Assembly (NCBI GenBank): GCA_023935145.1 | Contig: CM043701.1 | Span: 75,747,817 to 75,811,816, forward strand | Length of the DNA stretch: 64,000 nt | Direction of reading: 5' to 3' | Origin: Bretschneidera sinensis | Taxonomy: Eukaryota > Streptophyta > Magnoliopsida > Brassicales > Akaniaceae | Shown here: positions 1-10,749 of the stretch, piece by piece | How the letters are laid out: the number at the start of each line of letters is the position of its first letter | Numbering within the stretch: position 1 is the first letter of the stretch | Position numbers and translations under genes: made by a program | Notes under the pieces: generated by a model | Told to the model about the DNA's origin: nothing | What the model saw: the letters and a program-made list of their open reading frames with translations, nothing else | Databases searched by the model: none

Positions 1-1204
1 TTGCTTCTTTGATCACTATTAAAGATCCCTTGGTTACCTTGATCTTTCCTCCATTTGCTTTGTATGTGTACCCCATGGAATCTAGCTGCCCTAATGAGAT
101 CAAATTTCTTCTCAACTCTGGAAGATATCTCACGTTCCTCAACAGCCTTGTCATTCTATCAAACATCCTCTACTGGATGTCTCTTATGCCCTTCACTTGG
201 CAAGAAGTATCATTCCCCAGGAAAACCTTTCCATCATTGGTTTCCTTGAAATTCTTGAACCAATCCCTGTGAGGGCACATGTGATAAGTGCACCCGAAAT
301 CCAAGATCCATCTCTCGCTGCCTTCTTACCCCTTGCTCACATTTGAGCACACAAAAAGAACATCATCATCTTGCTATTCTCCCTTGGCAACTGAAGCATC
401 TCCATCATTGGTATGGCTTCTTCCTTTCTCATCCCTTATCATCTTCTTGCAATCTTTCTTGAAATGACCCTCCTTATGGTAGTAGTAGCATCTCTTTCCT
501 CCAAATCTCAGTTTAGAGTGCGCTCTCCCATGGCTTTGTCATCTACCTTATGGTTTGTCCTGGTAGTAGCCATATATGTTGCTGCCATACTGAGTTGCTG
601 GTCTTCCTCTAATGAATAGCCCTTCTTCACTTGATGTTTCTCTCATCTTGGCTTTGAAATCATGAGCCCTTATAGTATTAATCATAATTTCTTTGGTTAG
701 TGTATCTCTTCCATATTCAATAACATTAATCAAACTTTCAAAATAATCAGGAAGAGAATTCAACAACATAACAACCAATTGTTCATCTGGGAATTTTATA
801 CTACAACTAGCCAAATCCTGAACTAGTTTATTAAACATATCAAGATTATCTTGCAACTCTTTATTAGGATCCATTTTAAAAGCAAAGATTCATTTCAGAA
901 GATATATCTTATTAGGGAGAGTCTTGGTAAGAAATAACTCATCTAGTTTCTTCCAAATGACAGCTGGATCTTTTGAGTCTCCGCACTCCCTTGTCACACT
1001 ATCTGATATGTGCAGAAAGATGGTGCTGTACGCTATCTTCTTCATCTCATTCCGCTGGACCTCTGTGACACTTACTGGAAAAGTGTCATCTTCTCCAATA
1101 TCCAAGTCTACCTTTTGTTACATAAAAACAACCTTGATTTTTTGCTTCCAAAGGGTAAAGTCTCCCTTTCCATCAAACTTCTCAATAATGAAATTTGAAC
1201 CCAT
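1..1204 (-). pseudogene. gag: Copia gag and start of protease (A1), broken
   Basis: The start codon is at 1202-1204, in a context matching the A2 gag start. It opens with MGSNFIIEKFDGKGDF, followed by a UBN2-type Gag core (890-1105 and 548-874 are its open pieces; FNKLVQDLASCSIKFPDEQL is typical). A zinc knuckle lies near 440-495 as C-x2-Y-x4-H-x4-C, so the second cysteine has become tyrosine. The aspartic protease follows (DFGCTYHMCP, near 280-320), then the linker towards integrase. Stop codons interrupt it near 1105 and 890 and again after the Gag core. By family the product packages element RNA in cytoplasmic particles; this copy cannot make a full polyprotein. Confidence 0.85.
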
Positions 1205-1454
1205 CTTGCGGAGAAAATCCCAAAATTTATGCAGCACCCACAATTGCTTTCCAACTTCTAAATCTCAAGAACACAATCTTGATCACAACACCATTCTTGA
1301 ACCTTAAGAACCCGATCAGATCTTTGATCCCAACACCATTCTTGAATCACCCAAGAAGTTTCCTTTGATTCTTAGAGTCTTACTCTGATACCTCCTGTTC
1401 CAGCTCTAATACAACTGTATCACCATGAAAGAATCCTTTGATTCTTGGAACTGA

Positions 1455-1466
1455 GCTCTGATACCA
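1455..1466 (-). other. Primer binding site, tRNA-Met type (A1)
   Basis: Minus-strand TGGTATCAGAGC sits right next to the LTR end. It matches the standard copia site that pairs with the 3' end of initiator tRNA-Met. A second, imperfect copy (AGGTATCAGAG) occurs at 1383-1393. Confidence 0.9.
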
Positions 1467-1467
1467 T

Positions 1468-2295
1468 AGTTAGAAAATCACCTTTCTTACGGAATCCCAG
1501 GTTGTGATCTTTCCAAACACCCAAGTCTATAATGACTTGTAAGAAACAGGAATCAAGCAATCAAAGAAAGAACACAAGTAATTGTTATCGAGGTTCGGCA
1601 ATGTGCTTACGTCCCCGTGAGCTCCTCCGAGCTCTCTGCACTAAATCAATGGAGTTCTTACAATTACAGCAACACCTCTTCAAGAACTCTCTTGTTCTTA
1701 AAGAATGAAAGAACAGAAAAAGAAAGTGATAAGGACTAAGTGTTTCCCTGGAATTTTCCCAAAAAAAATTCCAATTACAAAGCCCTTGAATCCCCAATCT
1801 ATACTACTCTCTCTCTAAACAACCATCATCTCTTGAATGAGTTTCTCTTGTGTTTAATGTCTTTGCACTCTCATACACCATCTGTTATGTTTCACACACA
1901 CTTGCACACATTCTATGTTATTGCTCCTAGATGATCCTTTATATAGTGCAACCATTTCTTGAAGTCAATCTCAACCTTTATATCTTGAGGACCAATCAAT
2001 CATAGCCTTTCAACAAGTCTAAGTAATCCTGTGCATTTTAACTAAGTCCTACGCACCTTTCAATATGCTGAATCAGAGGCACCATGTGTGCCTGGAGCCG
2101 CGGCCCAGAACAAGGCAGGCCGCGTCGCACAACAGGGCTGAAAACCTCCAGTTGCTGGGCGCCGCGATGCACACTTGGGGGGAGCACCTCCACATTTGCT
2201 CCTTTACTGGAGGCCATGATGCACACCTCCTGGGCCACGGTGCATACCTGTATCTGATACTGAATTTCTCTCTCTTTAGTTCTTAGATAAATCCC
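1468..2295 (-). repeat. Copia A1 5' LTR (continues at 12033-12036)
   Basis: On the minus strand it starts TGTTGGGATTTATC (the TGTT lies at 12033-12036, across element H) and ends GGTGATTTTC next to the primer site. A TATA box (minus TATATAAA, 1938-1945) marks the promoter. The U3 part near 2090-2240 is GC-rich (for example CCGCGGCC), unlike its surroundings. It aligns with the A2 LTRs at both ends and around the TATA box but differs strongly in U3. About 830 bases once H is removed. Confidence 0.85.
2291..2295. repeat. Target site duplication of Athila H, left copy
   Basis: ATCCC lies directly before the left LTR; an identical ATCCC is at 12028-12032. It marks a clean integration into the LTR of A1. 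Confidence 0.93.
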
Positions 2296-3570
2296 TGTTG
2301 TGCCGATTATCTACCTAAATTAATATGCAAATAATCGCACTCGTTTTACTTGCAAGTGCACAAGGTCTATGGTAGCATAGTGTGCAAGTGCGAGATCATT
2401 TCCACAGGGATTGGTGAATTTCTTTCTAAGACTAATTTCTTCAAGTTTAAAAAGAGAAATAATAGTTGATTATGAGTGAATAACAATAATGAGAATATAG
2501 GACTACGATATCCACCCTAATTTTATTTTCCCACTAAGTAAAGTTTCAATGCTCTAGCCTTTTCATGAATATCTAATGGTTGCCAACCGAAGGGCTTGGT
2601 CCACACCTTAGGCTATTGATCTCCCTATGCAACGAGTTAGGCATGGTGTATACTCTAACTCTTTTCTCTCTTAAGGGATTCAATATAGGTGTATACTGAG
2701 TTATTCCTTAAGAGAGTATGAGGGCTATGGAGATCGGCAACCACACAGGACCTAGGGCTTGGTCTGCTCCCGGTTTCCTATGTTGATTAACCCGGGAATC
2801 TGGTGTGGATATCCCTTGTTACTAATATCGAACCCAGGACTCAGTCATCCAAATTGATTCGACTAACCTATCCATACCACATACATATGTTGATCAGACA
2901 CACACATATAAGGAATTTAAATACAAATAGGTATTAATCAAGTTAAACATTCAGACATGGCTATAGCAAAGATAGTCAATGAATAGATATGTGGAAAAGC
3001 ATAACTAGGGCTTCAATCGAGCCCTATAGGTGTTTAGTTACACATGCTAAGTAGAATAAACATGTTAAACATTATGAAAATAAAAACTGAAAACTAAAAC
3101 CGAAGAATCGGGAGACAAGTCGTCAATTCCTCCCCTAAGCTCTCTACTTCGAGTCTAGAACAAAAGATGATCTATTATGTGTTTTTACAAGGCTATTTAT
3201 AGGGTCCCAAAACCCTAATTCCTTTTTGGAGTCGGAGGCTTTCTTTCCAATTCTGGCTTCTGCCGCCTCTGGAGTAATTGCGCTCGAGCGTATACGGGTT
3301 GCGCTCAGGCGCAGGTGTGCGCTCGAGACTTCTTCAAGTGCACTCTTGTCCTTGTGCGCTCGATCTCAATGAGGTGCACTCGAGCGCACCTTGCTGGATG
3401 GCAGAACTTCATTTTTGCTCCTAAAAGCTCCAATTTATTATCTTTTTGTCCAAGTCCTGAGAAAAACATATAAAATACGAAAATGAAGTAAAATCCATAT
3501 AATTAGCTAGGTAAAGTGTCTAACAAGTGTAAATTAGGGGACTTAAATATGACTATTTAAGCACCTATCA
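2296..3570 (-). repeat. Athila H 3' LTR
   Basis: On the minus strand it begins TGATAGGTGCTTAAATAG and ends GGCACAACA; its partner is 10750-12027. A minus-strand TATAAATAG at 3193-3201 is the likely TATA box. U3 holds a CpG-rich cluster at 3270-3400 with repeated near-palindromic words such as GCGCTCGAGCG. Confidence 0.95.
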
Positions 3571-3583
3571 CACCCCAAAACTT
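3571..3583 (-). other. Polypurine tract of H
   Basis: Minus-strand AAGTTTTGGGGTG abuts the 3' LTR. By analogy with all LTR elements it primes plus-strand DNA synthesis. Similar tracts lie further inside at 4711-4730 and 4811-4823. Confidence 0.85.
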
Positions 3584-4134
3584 ACATATTGCTAGTCCCT
3601 TAGCAGTACAAAACTAAAGACTATGTGAAAACAAAACTTTGAAAGATAAATTCATTCTCATAATACTTAAAAATTTGGGTTGTACATAAAAACTATGATA
3701 ACCGTTCATGAGTAAGCTTAAAATAAAAACACATTTTGGATTGTAAGAGGACTTTCAAAAGTTTTATGTTGCTTACCTAAGGTTGGCTTAAGTCATCGCA
3801 AGTTTGATTTGTGTGTGATAAGTTAGCACATATAAGATGGGACTTCCATATAATTTTAGTGTATAGTGCTTCGGTGCCCAAAATCTTTATCAAATTTCTT
3901 GTTAAAGAGAACAAAATAGCATAATACTTGTTTTTCTTTTTCTTTTATCATGCGATCTTTGCCATGTTGAGTTCCATCGAGCTTTCTATTTGACCCTTGT
4001 AACGAGTGTTTGGCCAATGACTCCCAAACCAGATGGTTTTAGGGCATTAGGTGTAAAAACGCCCCTAAGGACTTACTAACTCGAGTCAAAAAGGCTACAA
4101 AACTAACAGGTTTTTATACTTTTTAATGAAATTC

Positions 4135-4283
4135 CCACCTTTTGACGTGAATGCTCAATGCTTACTGAGGCAAGAGGCCCAGTTACTCAGTGGAAATTTC
4201 CATTATGATCATTAAGGGCTTACTTCCCACCTTTTGACGTGAACAGTCAATGTTTACAGAGGCAAGAGGCCCAGTTACTCAGT
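4135..4283 (-). repeat. Direct repeat, two units 91 bases apart
   Basis: Two copies begin CCCACCTTTTGACGTGAA and end GGCCCAGTTACTCAGT (plus-strand reading) at 4135-4192 and 4226-4283. Element I has a single related copy on its sense strand near 56463-56520, so the doubling is specific to H or was lost in I. Confidence 0.85.
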
Positions 4284-4732
4284 TAGAAAGTTCTTAATGA
4301 TTTTTAGAAGCTTTTTGGATTTTTTTTTGCATGATGATTATTTTTCTTTATTTTTATTATGCCAAAGGGTTCTTTTCAACATGTTATCCGATTATAGTTT
4401 AGGTAATGGAAATAATACAGAAGAATTATAAGTCATACCCCACACAAATGCGTGCTAAATGTGCTTGTGCAAATTTGGATCAAACTCGTGAGTTTTTAGG
4501 TGCCTTGAGGTAGGTAACTAAACTTTGTAAAACTCCTATTGCAAGACTATGTGTTCTAGCTTTTAAGCTTACTAATGAAGTGTTATCAAATTTTGAATTA
4601 ACCAAAATTTTTGTTTATCAAAAGAACATGCATTTATCTTCCTAAAAAAACTGGGACTTAGTGTGTGCGCATGTGTTTTAAGTGCGTGTGTGATAGTATC
4701 TAGTATCTCCCACTACCCCCAAATTTAAAATG

Positions 4733-4750
4733 CACATTGTCCCCAATGTG
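4733..4750 (-). other. GNRA-capped hairpin in H transcript
   Basis: On the sense (minus) strand: CACATTG-GGGA-CAATGTG, a perfect 7-bp stem closed by a GNRA-type tetraloop, followed at once by a purine tract (TTTGGGGGTAG). Element I has CACATTG-GAGA-CAATGTG at 56014-56031, with the same tract after it. Confidence 0.7.
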
Positions 4751-5299
4751 TGTGACATGGAAAGATTTGACCTGGGAGATGGAGAACTAGGTTGTTTGCT
4801 TGCTTATATAGGCCCCCAAACTTGAACTGGATGCACGCACTCAGTACCTGACAAAGGAAAACAAACATTGTTCCAGAAAACAAAATATAAATAGTAGACA
4901 TGTAAATATGAATATAAATAAACGAAAAGTACTAAAATGAAAAGGATATGTCTGGGTGCCTCCCATGAGTGCTAAGTTTAATGTCTTCAGCCAGACGAGG
5001 TATTTCCTCACTGCTGATCATCAGTGGGTGCAGTCGAGAAGGTATCGAGTGCAGGAGGTAACTTCTGGTGTAACTACGCTCGATCGCAGGGAGTATTGCA
5101 CTTGCTCGCACGACCTTAAGTGCTGACATTATGTGTGACAGAAACTAGGAATTTGGTGGGTCAGACACTTGTGGATCAACTATATAGTGCACATTTTGAA
5201 GTGTCAGGTCCTCATCCCGAGGAGGTATTGTGAGATCAAGGTACGGTGCCCATCGACTGTAAAAGTGTGATTGTTGTGGGGGTCATGAATTTCCAAAGC

Positions 5300-6502
5300 T
5301 CAATGACGAAAGACCTTGGTGACCATATATGGACCAGCCCAACGGGATTTTAATTTGCCAGGGAACAACCTCAATCTTGAATTGTAGAGTAGTACTCTTT
5401 GTCCCACGTGAAACTCTTTTTGCACTAATTGTTTGTCGTGATAGGCCTTCGCCCTTTCCTTGTAAAGCTTGGCATTCTCATATGCATCATACCGCAACTC
5501 TTCTAGCTCATTTAAATGTAGCCTTCTTTTCTCACCCACTTGTTTCATGTCAAAGTTGAATTGTTTAATTGCCCAGTATGCTTGATGTTCAAGTTCTACG
5601 GGTAGATGGCATGCTTTTTCAAAGACTAGGCGGTATGGGGACATCCCAATAGGTGTTTTATAAGCTGTTCAATATGCCCATAGAGCATCGTTGAGTCTTA
5701 AGGACCAGTCCTTTCGACTGGGGTTTACTGTTCTCTCCAAGATGCTTTTGATTTCTCTGTTACTTATCTCCACTTGGCCACTAGTATGAGGGTGGTATGG
5801 GGTGCCAACTTATGGGTTATGCCATATTTTTTGATGAGTGTAGTAAAAGAATGATGATGGAAGTGGCTACCTCCGTCACTGATGATTGCTCTTGGTGTTC
5901 CAAACCGGGTAAAAATGTTATCCTGTAGAAACTTTAATACCACTTTGTGATCATTAGTCTTTGAGGGGACTTTCTCGACCCATTTAGACACATAATCCAC
6001 TCCCATAAGAATATATAAATTACCAAATGAGTTAGGGAATGCCCCATACATCAAAAAGTTCTACTATGTGGATATTTTGTAGGGGCATTTGATTTCGGGA
6101 TGAGATGTTACCTGTTCGTTGGCATCTATCACAAGAGTTGCAGAATGTGAAGGCGTATTTAAATAAAGTAGGCCAATAAAATCTGGATTGTAGTACCTTA
6201 AGTGCTGTCTTCTTGGCCCCAAAATGTCCTCCACAAGTAAACTGGTGGCAGTGTTGCAAAAAACTCAAATGATACTCTTCCAAGACACATCGTCGTATGA
6301 TCTGATCAGGACAGAATTTGAAAAGGTAGGGATCGTCCCAATGGTAGTGTCGAGACATGGATATCAACCATTTCTTTCCTTGTGTTGTCATACCTGAGGG
6401 AAAAACTTTAGCAGTTAGATAATTGACAATATCAGCATACCATCGGAGTTTTACCTCTAGTGCGAATAATTGCTCATCAGGGAAGTTCTCATTTAAAGAC
6501 AA
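5300..6502 (-). pseudogene. pol: Ty3/gypsy integrase of H, broken
   Basis: Three open pieces make up the integrase. 6032-6502 holds the H-H-C-C zinc domain (the cysteine end reads FCNSCDRCQR). 5764-6054 holds the catalytic core, with the first aspartate in [11 protein letters not shown] and the second in [10 protein letters not shown]. 5300-5644 is the C-terminal part ([20 protein letters not shown]), a typical chromodomain-free Athila end. A frameshift lies near 6045, and stops separate 5764 from 5644. The enzyme joins element cDNA to host DNA in the nucleus; this copy would be truncated. Confidence 0.9.
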
Positions 6503-6517
6503 TTCATTAGTATCATT

Positions 6518-8248
6518 CTAATAGGGTAGTCTTGATAAGTGATCTGCAACCACATTCTCACTGCCCTTCTTGTCTTTGATTTCCAAATCGAATTCTTGCA
6601 GTAGGAGCACCCATCTGATTAACCTAGGCTTTGCATCCTTTTTAGAAAATAGATATCTCAAAGCAGCATGGTCAGTGTAAACAATAACTTTTGAACTAAT
6701 TAAATACGATCTAAACTTCTCTAAAGCAAAAATAACAACTAACAATTCTTTTTCAGTAGTGGAGTAGTTAAGCTGAGCATCATTTAAAGTTCTAGAAGCA
6801 TAGTAGATAGCATGAGGTACCTTATTGATTCTTTGACCGAGGACAGCTCCCAAAGCAAAATCACTAGTATCACACATTAACTCAAATGGAAGGCTCCAAT
6901 CTTGTGCCATCATTATCGGAGCTAAGGTTAGAACATCTTTAAGTGTGTTGAAAGCTGTCATACAATTGTCAGTCCATTCGAATTTGGTATCTTTAGCTAA
7001 CAATGCACACAGAGGTCTTGAGATTTTAGAGAAGTCATTGATAAATCGTTTATAAAAACCGGCATGTCCGAGGAAGCTTCTAACACCCTTGACTATGAGA
7101 GAGGGAGGTAGCTTTGAAATAATGTCAATTTTGGCCTTGTCTACTTCAGTACCTCTGTTGGAGATGGAGTGACCCAACACAATGCCTTGTTGAACCATGA
7201 AGTGACATTTTTCCCAATTTAGCACTAAGTTACTTTCTTCACATCTCTTTAGGATGCTCTCTAAATGATTTAAGCATTCATCAAAACTGGACCCAAAGAC
7301 ACTGAAGTCGTCCATGAATACCTTAATGTATTTCTCCACCATATCGGAAAATATGCTCGTCATACATCTTTGAAAAGTGGCTGGTGCGTTGCATAACCCA
7401 AATAGCATTCTCCGATAAATGAATGTACCAAAAAGACAAGTAAAGGTAGTCTTTTCTCGGTCTTCAGGGGCTTTGGCAATCTGGTTGTATCCACTGTACC
7501 CATCCAAGAAACAATAGTAACTGTTGCCAGCTAGTCTTTCTAACATTTGATCAATAAATGGCAAAGGGAAGTGATCTTTTCAAGTGACCTTGTTTAATTT
7601 TCGGTAGTCAATACATACTCTCCAACTAGTTGTTTTTCTTGTGGGTATGAGCTCTTCATTTTCATTTTTCATTATTGTGATCCCACTCTTTTTAGGAACA
7701 ACTTGAACCGGGCTTACCCACTTACTGTCAGAAATAGGGTAGATGATGCCAACATCTAAGAGTTTCAATATCTCAATCTTTACTACCTCTTTCATGTGTG
7801 GGTTAAGTCTTCTTTGAGCGTCTCGCATGGGCCTTGCTTCATCCTCAAGGTATATATTATGCATGCATTTTGACGGACTTATTCCCTTGATTTCAGCAAT
7901 GGTCCATCCAATGACGAATCTGTGCTCCCTTAAAACTCTCAATAATTTGTCTTCTTCTCCCATACTCAAATTAGCAGCCACAATTACCGGTAATGTTTTC
8001 TTTTCTCCCAAATAGGTGTAAGTTAGATGTTTCGATAGCTGCTTTAATTCCAAAATTGGGGCCTGGAAAATAGAAGGAAGAAGAGTGGTATTAGTGTGCA
8101 TGAGAGTTTCAAATGGAGGAGCATACTTACTTGAATGTTTTGGAGAAGCCTCAAGAAGGTGCAGAGTTTTCATGATGCAATTAGTGATATCTTTCGATCT
8201 TTGCTCAACATCCACATTTGTAAGGCTATGAGTAAGACTAGTCTCCAA
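6518..8248 (-). pseudogene. pol: Ty3/gypsy reverse transcriptase and RNase H of H, one internal stop
   Basis: 7580-8248 holds the fingers region (KWVSPVQVVPKKSG, WRVCIDYRKLNKVT). A single TGA at about 7577-7579 interrupts a sequence that reads straight on ([13 protein letters not shown]) into 6518-7564. In the latter piece the polymerase motif is FMDD (MDD at residues 84-86). The RNase H has DTSDFALG (232-239), a TEKELL glutamate (271-273) and YTDHAALR (296-303). All catalytic aspartates are retained. Another stop near 6515 separates RNase H from integrase. Apart from these stops this is the best-kept coding block of the window. Confidence 0.93.
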
Positions 8249-8775
8249 GGGATCAAGATGTGCTGGACCTGAAAAACTTGCTCAACAAAATTATGTATCA
8301 TACATACATTAAAGCAGTCCATATCATCTTGAGGTAATCTTAATGCATCAAATATTTTGAATTCTATTTTCTCCCTATTTACTTTCATACTTACTGTACC
8401 CTTTTTTACAAAAATTTTTGTATCAACCGTTCTCATTAAGGGTCTACCTAAAATGATGGGCAAGGGTAATGGCATGGGGCATTCCTCCATATCTAACACA
8501 ATAAAATCTGCGGGTAGAATGAACTCACCTACTTTTACTAGGACATCCTCAAGAATACCCCTAGGTCTTTTTACACTTCCATCTGCCAATTGCAAGGTAA
8601 TGGAAGTAGGTTGCAGCTCCCCCAATCCTAGGGTTTCAAATACCGTATATGGTAGCAAATTTACACCTGCCCCCAAATCTAGTAATGCTCGTTCAAATAA
8701 CTGATCACCTATCCTACAAGGAATAGTAAAACTACCTGGATCTTTTAGTTTTGGTGGTAGTTTTCTTAATAGCAC
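8170..8775 (-). pseudogene. pol: Retroviral-type aspartic protease of H
   Basis: The 201-codon piece holds the active-site motif as LLDLGAGVNLLP (aspartate at residue 33) and a later IILGRP motif typical of gypsy proteases. Upstream, broken sequence back to 9065 links it to Gag (MTLRNGKV, the usual Gag-protease junction in Athila). A frameshift near 8265 moves the reading into the reverse-transcriptase frame, which explains the overlap. It would cut the Gag-Pol polyprotein. Confidence 0.9.
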
Positions 8776-9065
8776 AACATTTACCTCTTCAGTTAAGGCT
8801 ACAGTCTCATGTTCTTGAAATTTTCTTTTATGAGTGCAACATTCCTTTAGAAATTTAGCATAAGCTGGGATCTGTTGAATTGCATCTAATAAAGGAATGT
8901 TTATTTCAACTTTTCATAAGGTTTCAAAAATATTAAGTAATTTATTCTCGTTCTTTTGTTTTACTAACCTCTACGGGAAGGGTGGTGCATTCACCTTCTC
9001 CATCTCCCTTACCTTTGATGCTGTTGTGGATTCATCGATCCCTATTACTTTACCATTTCTGAGGG

Positions 9066-10507
9066 TCATGACAGCTTTAAGTTGTTGATATCCCCCAAGG
9101 TGCTGTGTTGGAATCTCAATTGCTTTCTACTGCTCATCTCCTCAGCTAATTGTCCCATTTGCACTTCTACCCTTTGGATGGCTTGTTCATGTTTTGCTGT
9201 GGTTTGCCTTAGATCGATCCAGAACTGTCTTTCTTCTGCCATGAACTGGTCTTGTGAAGTTATGATCTGTTGCTGTTGAGTCACTAATTGTCTCACCTGG
9301 CTTTCAAGGTCATTCTTCTTTGGTTCAAGAGCAGGTTAGGCTGTTGGTTGGAAAGTTCTTTACTACCCTTGATTGTTTTGGTTGTTGCTCCATGAAAACT
9401 TCGGGTGATTCCGCCATCCAGGGTTGTATGTGTTGGTATAGGGGTTGTTCTTTGGCGGATAATTGTTCGGACCCACAAAATTAGCTTGCTCATGATCTGC
9501 AGATCAATATAGAGGACAAGTATTAGTATCATGATCAAACTGTGAGCAAATGGCACATACTTGTAGTGGTGCAGCTGATGGATTAGTCAAGGTGTTCTGA
9601 GCGGCCATGGTTTTCACTAATAGGTCAATTTTTCTTTCTATGGCGGCTATTTGAGGAGATAATCCTCCGTTCATGCTTACTTCATACACACCCTTACTTT
9701 TGGTTATGTGTCTACCTCGTGAGGAGAACTGCTGTGTGTGTTCGCTTAGGGTTTCAAATAGTTTCATCGCCTCTTCGCTGCTCTTTTCCATCAGCACCCC
9801 TCCACAACCTGAATCAATAATATTTTTGTTAGAATCACTTAAACCTTCATAAAAGGCTTGTACCAGTTCGTCCTTGGGTAGATTGTGGTGTGGGCACTTG
9901 AGTAGTAGCTCCTTGAAGTGTCCCCATGCCTCGAAGAACAAATCCCCATCCTTTTGTTGAAAGGATTGTATTTCTTTCCTCATTTGCCGTGTCTTCTGGG
10001 CTGGGAAATTTTTTTTAGAAATTTGCTCGCCAACTTCTCCAAAGTGTGGATGGAAACTGCAGGCAAAGAATTATTCCATAATTTAGCATTATCTTTCAAG
10101 GAAAAAGGGAAAAGAATTAACCTTATTCCTTCTTAGTCTAATCCTCGGATGTGCTGAAATTTGCAGAGGTCGAAGAACTCTCGAAGGTGTAGATGAGGAT
10201 CCTCACTAGGTGTACCCCAAAAGTGAGTTAATGCACTGAGTATCTATGGCGATATGTAATAGTTTCTTTCCGCCTCAGGTTGATACACAATGCATGACGG
10301 TTGTTCGAGGTTCTGCGGGATGAAGGATTGCTTCATCGGCCTCCGTTCAGGGGGTTGTGGTTCAGCTATTTGTTCTGCCATTGGTATCTCTTTCTCACTC
10401 CCTTCTCCTATTTCTTTCGACTTATCCCTAAACCTTTGTCGGATAGATTTCTCAAGCTCAATATCAAAGGGAAGGATTGTTGGATTCTTGGACCGACGTC
10501 CGTGCAT
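9066..10507 (-). pseudogene. gag: Athila gag of H, broken
   Basis: It starts at the ATG at 10505-10507. The first piece (10244-10507) is the basic/acidic N-terminus. The capsid core follows over 9504-10136 (SLKDNAKLWNNSLP, then FEAWGHFKELLLKCPHH, both classic Retrotrans_gag motifs). A zinc knuckle is intact as CAICSQFDHDTNTC (C-x2-C-x4-H-x4-C) near 9506-9560. The last piece (9066-9296) is glutamine-rich and coiled-coil-like (QQQQIITSQDQF). Stops at 10241-10243 and after the knuckle, plus frameshifts, break it. Confidence 0.88.
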
Positions 10508-10724
10508 GAATTTGTGGCTGATATGTGAGTTAAGTAGTCAGACACTGCTGCTCGGAGCACTCTCTGCCTCAATTGCGTTCGATCGCACAGGAAGGTGCGC
10601 TCGATCGCAAGTGGCACAGAGGAGTACCTGAAACAGAGAAAAAGAAAATTAGGGTTATGAGATAATAATTTTAAAAACAGCAATAATTAAATGAAAAATT
10701 AATACCAAAAGGAAATTTAGCGCA

Positions 10725-10743
10725 ATCCCCGGCAACGGCACCA
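10725..10743 (-). other. Primer binding site, tRNA-Asp type (H)
   Basis: Minus-strand TGGTGCCGTTGCCGGGGAT lies 6 bases inside the 5' LTR. It is complementary to the 3' end of plant tRNA-Asp (one difference from TGGCGCC), the usual Athila primer. Confidence 0.9.
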
Positions 10744-10749
10744 AAAACT

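Larger units (their letters stand above)
1..2295 (-). mobile_element. Copia element A1, 5' part, cut by the window edge
   Basis: Read on the minus strand this is the left end of a Ty1/copia element: LTR, primer site, leader, gag, then the start of protease running off at position 1. It belongs to the same family as A2 at 19263-27183; gag, leader and LTR align with it throughout. Element H is inserted in its LTR, so the last bases of that LTR lie at 12033-12036. The target is the 3' end of copia B1, whose sequence resumes at 12037 (expected duplication CCTAT at 12037-12041; the partner copy is outside the window). Confidence 0.9.
3584..5299 (-). other. 3' non-coding region of H, collinear with that of Athila I
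   Basis: This lies between the end of integrase and the 3' LTR, where many Athila elements keep an envelope-like frame; none is visible here. Read on the minus strand, three blocks recur in the same order in element I (55774-57085): the hairpin/purine block 4700-4826, a 58-base block present twice (4135-4192 and 4226-4283), and a block of about 100 bases at about 3965-4085. CpG-rich words (CGCTCGATCGCA) occur at 5080-5095. The 65-codon frame at 4932-5129 shows no protein signature and is probably chance. Confidence 0.8.

Noticed and set aside
1383..1393. Second TGGTATCAG-like motif as a tRNA gene piece
   Set aside because: Only the 3'-end complement is present; no cloverleaf, no A or B box around it.
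2038..2286. Frames on both strands (66 and 73 codons)
   Set aside because: Inside the GC-rich U3 of the A1 LTR; no motif.
4932..5129. 65-codon frame, a possible envelope remnant in Athila H
   Set aside because: No signal peptide, membrane segment or conserved counterpart as protein in element I; the DNA is conserved as non-coding sequence.
9293..9556. 87-codon minus-strand frame
   Set aside because: It is a shadow: the neighbouring frame gives the true Athila post-knuckle sequence (NNYPPKNNPYTNTYNPGW).
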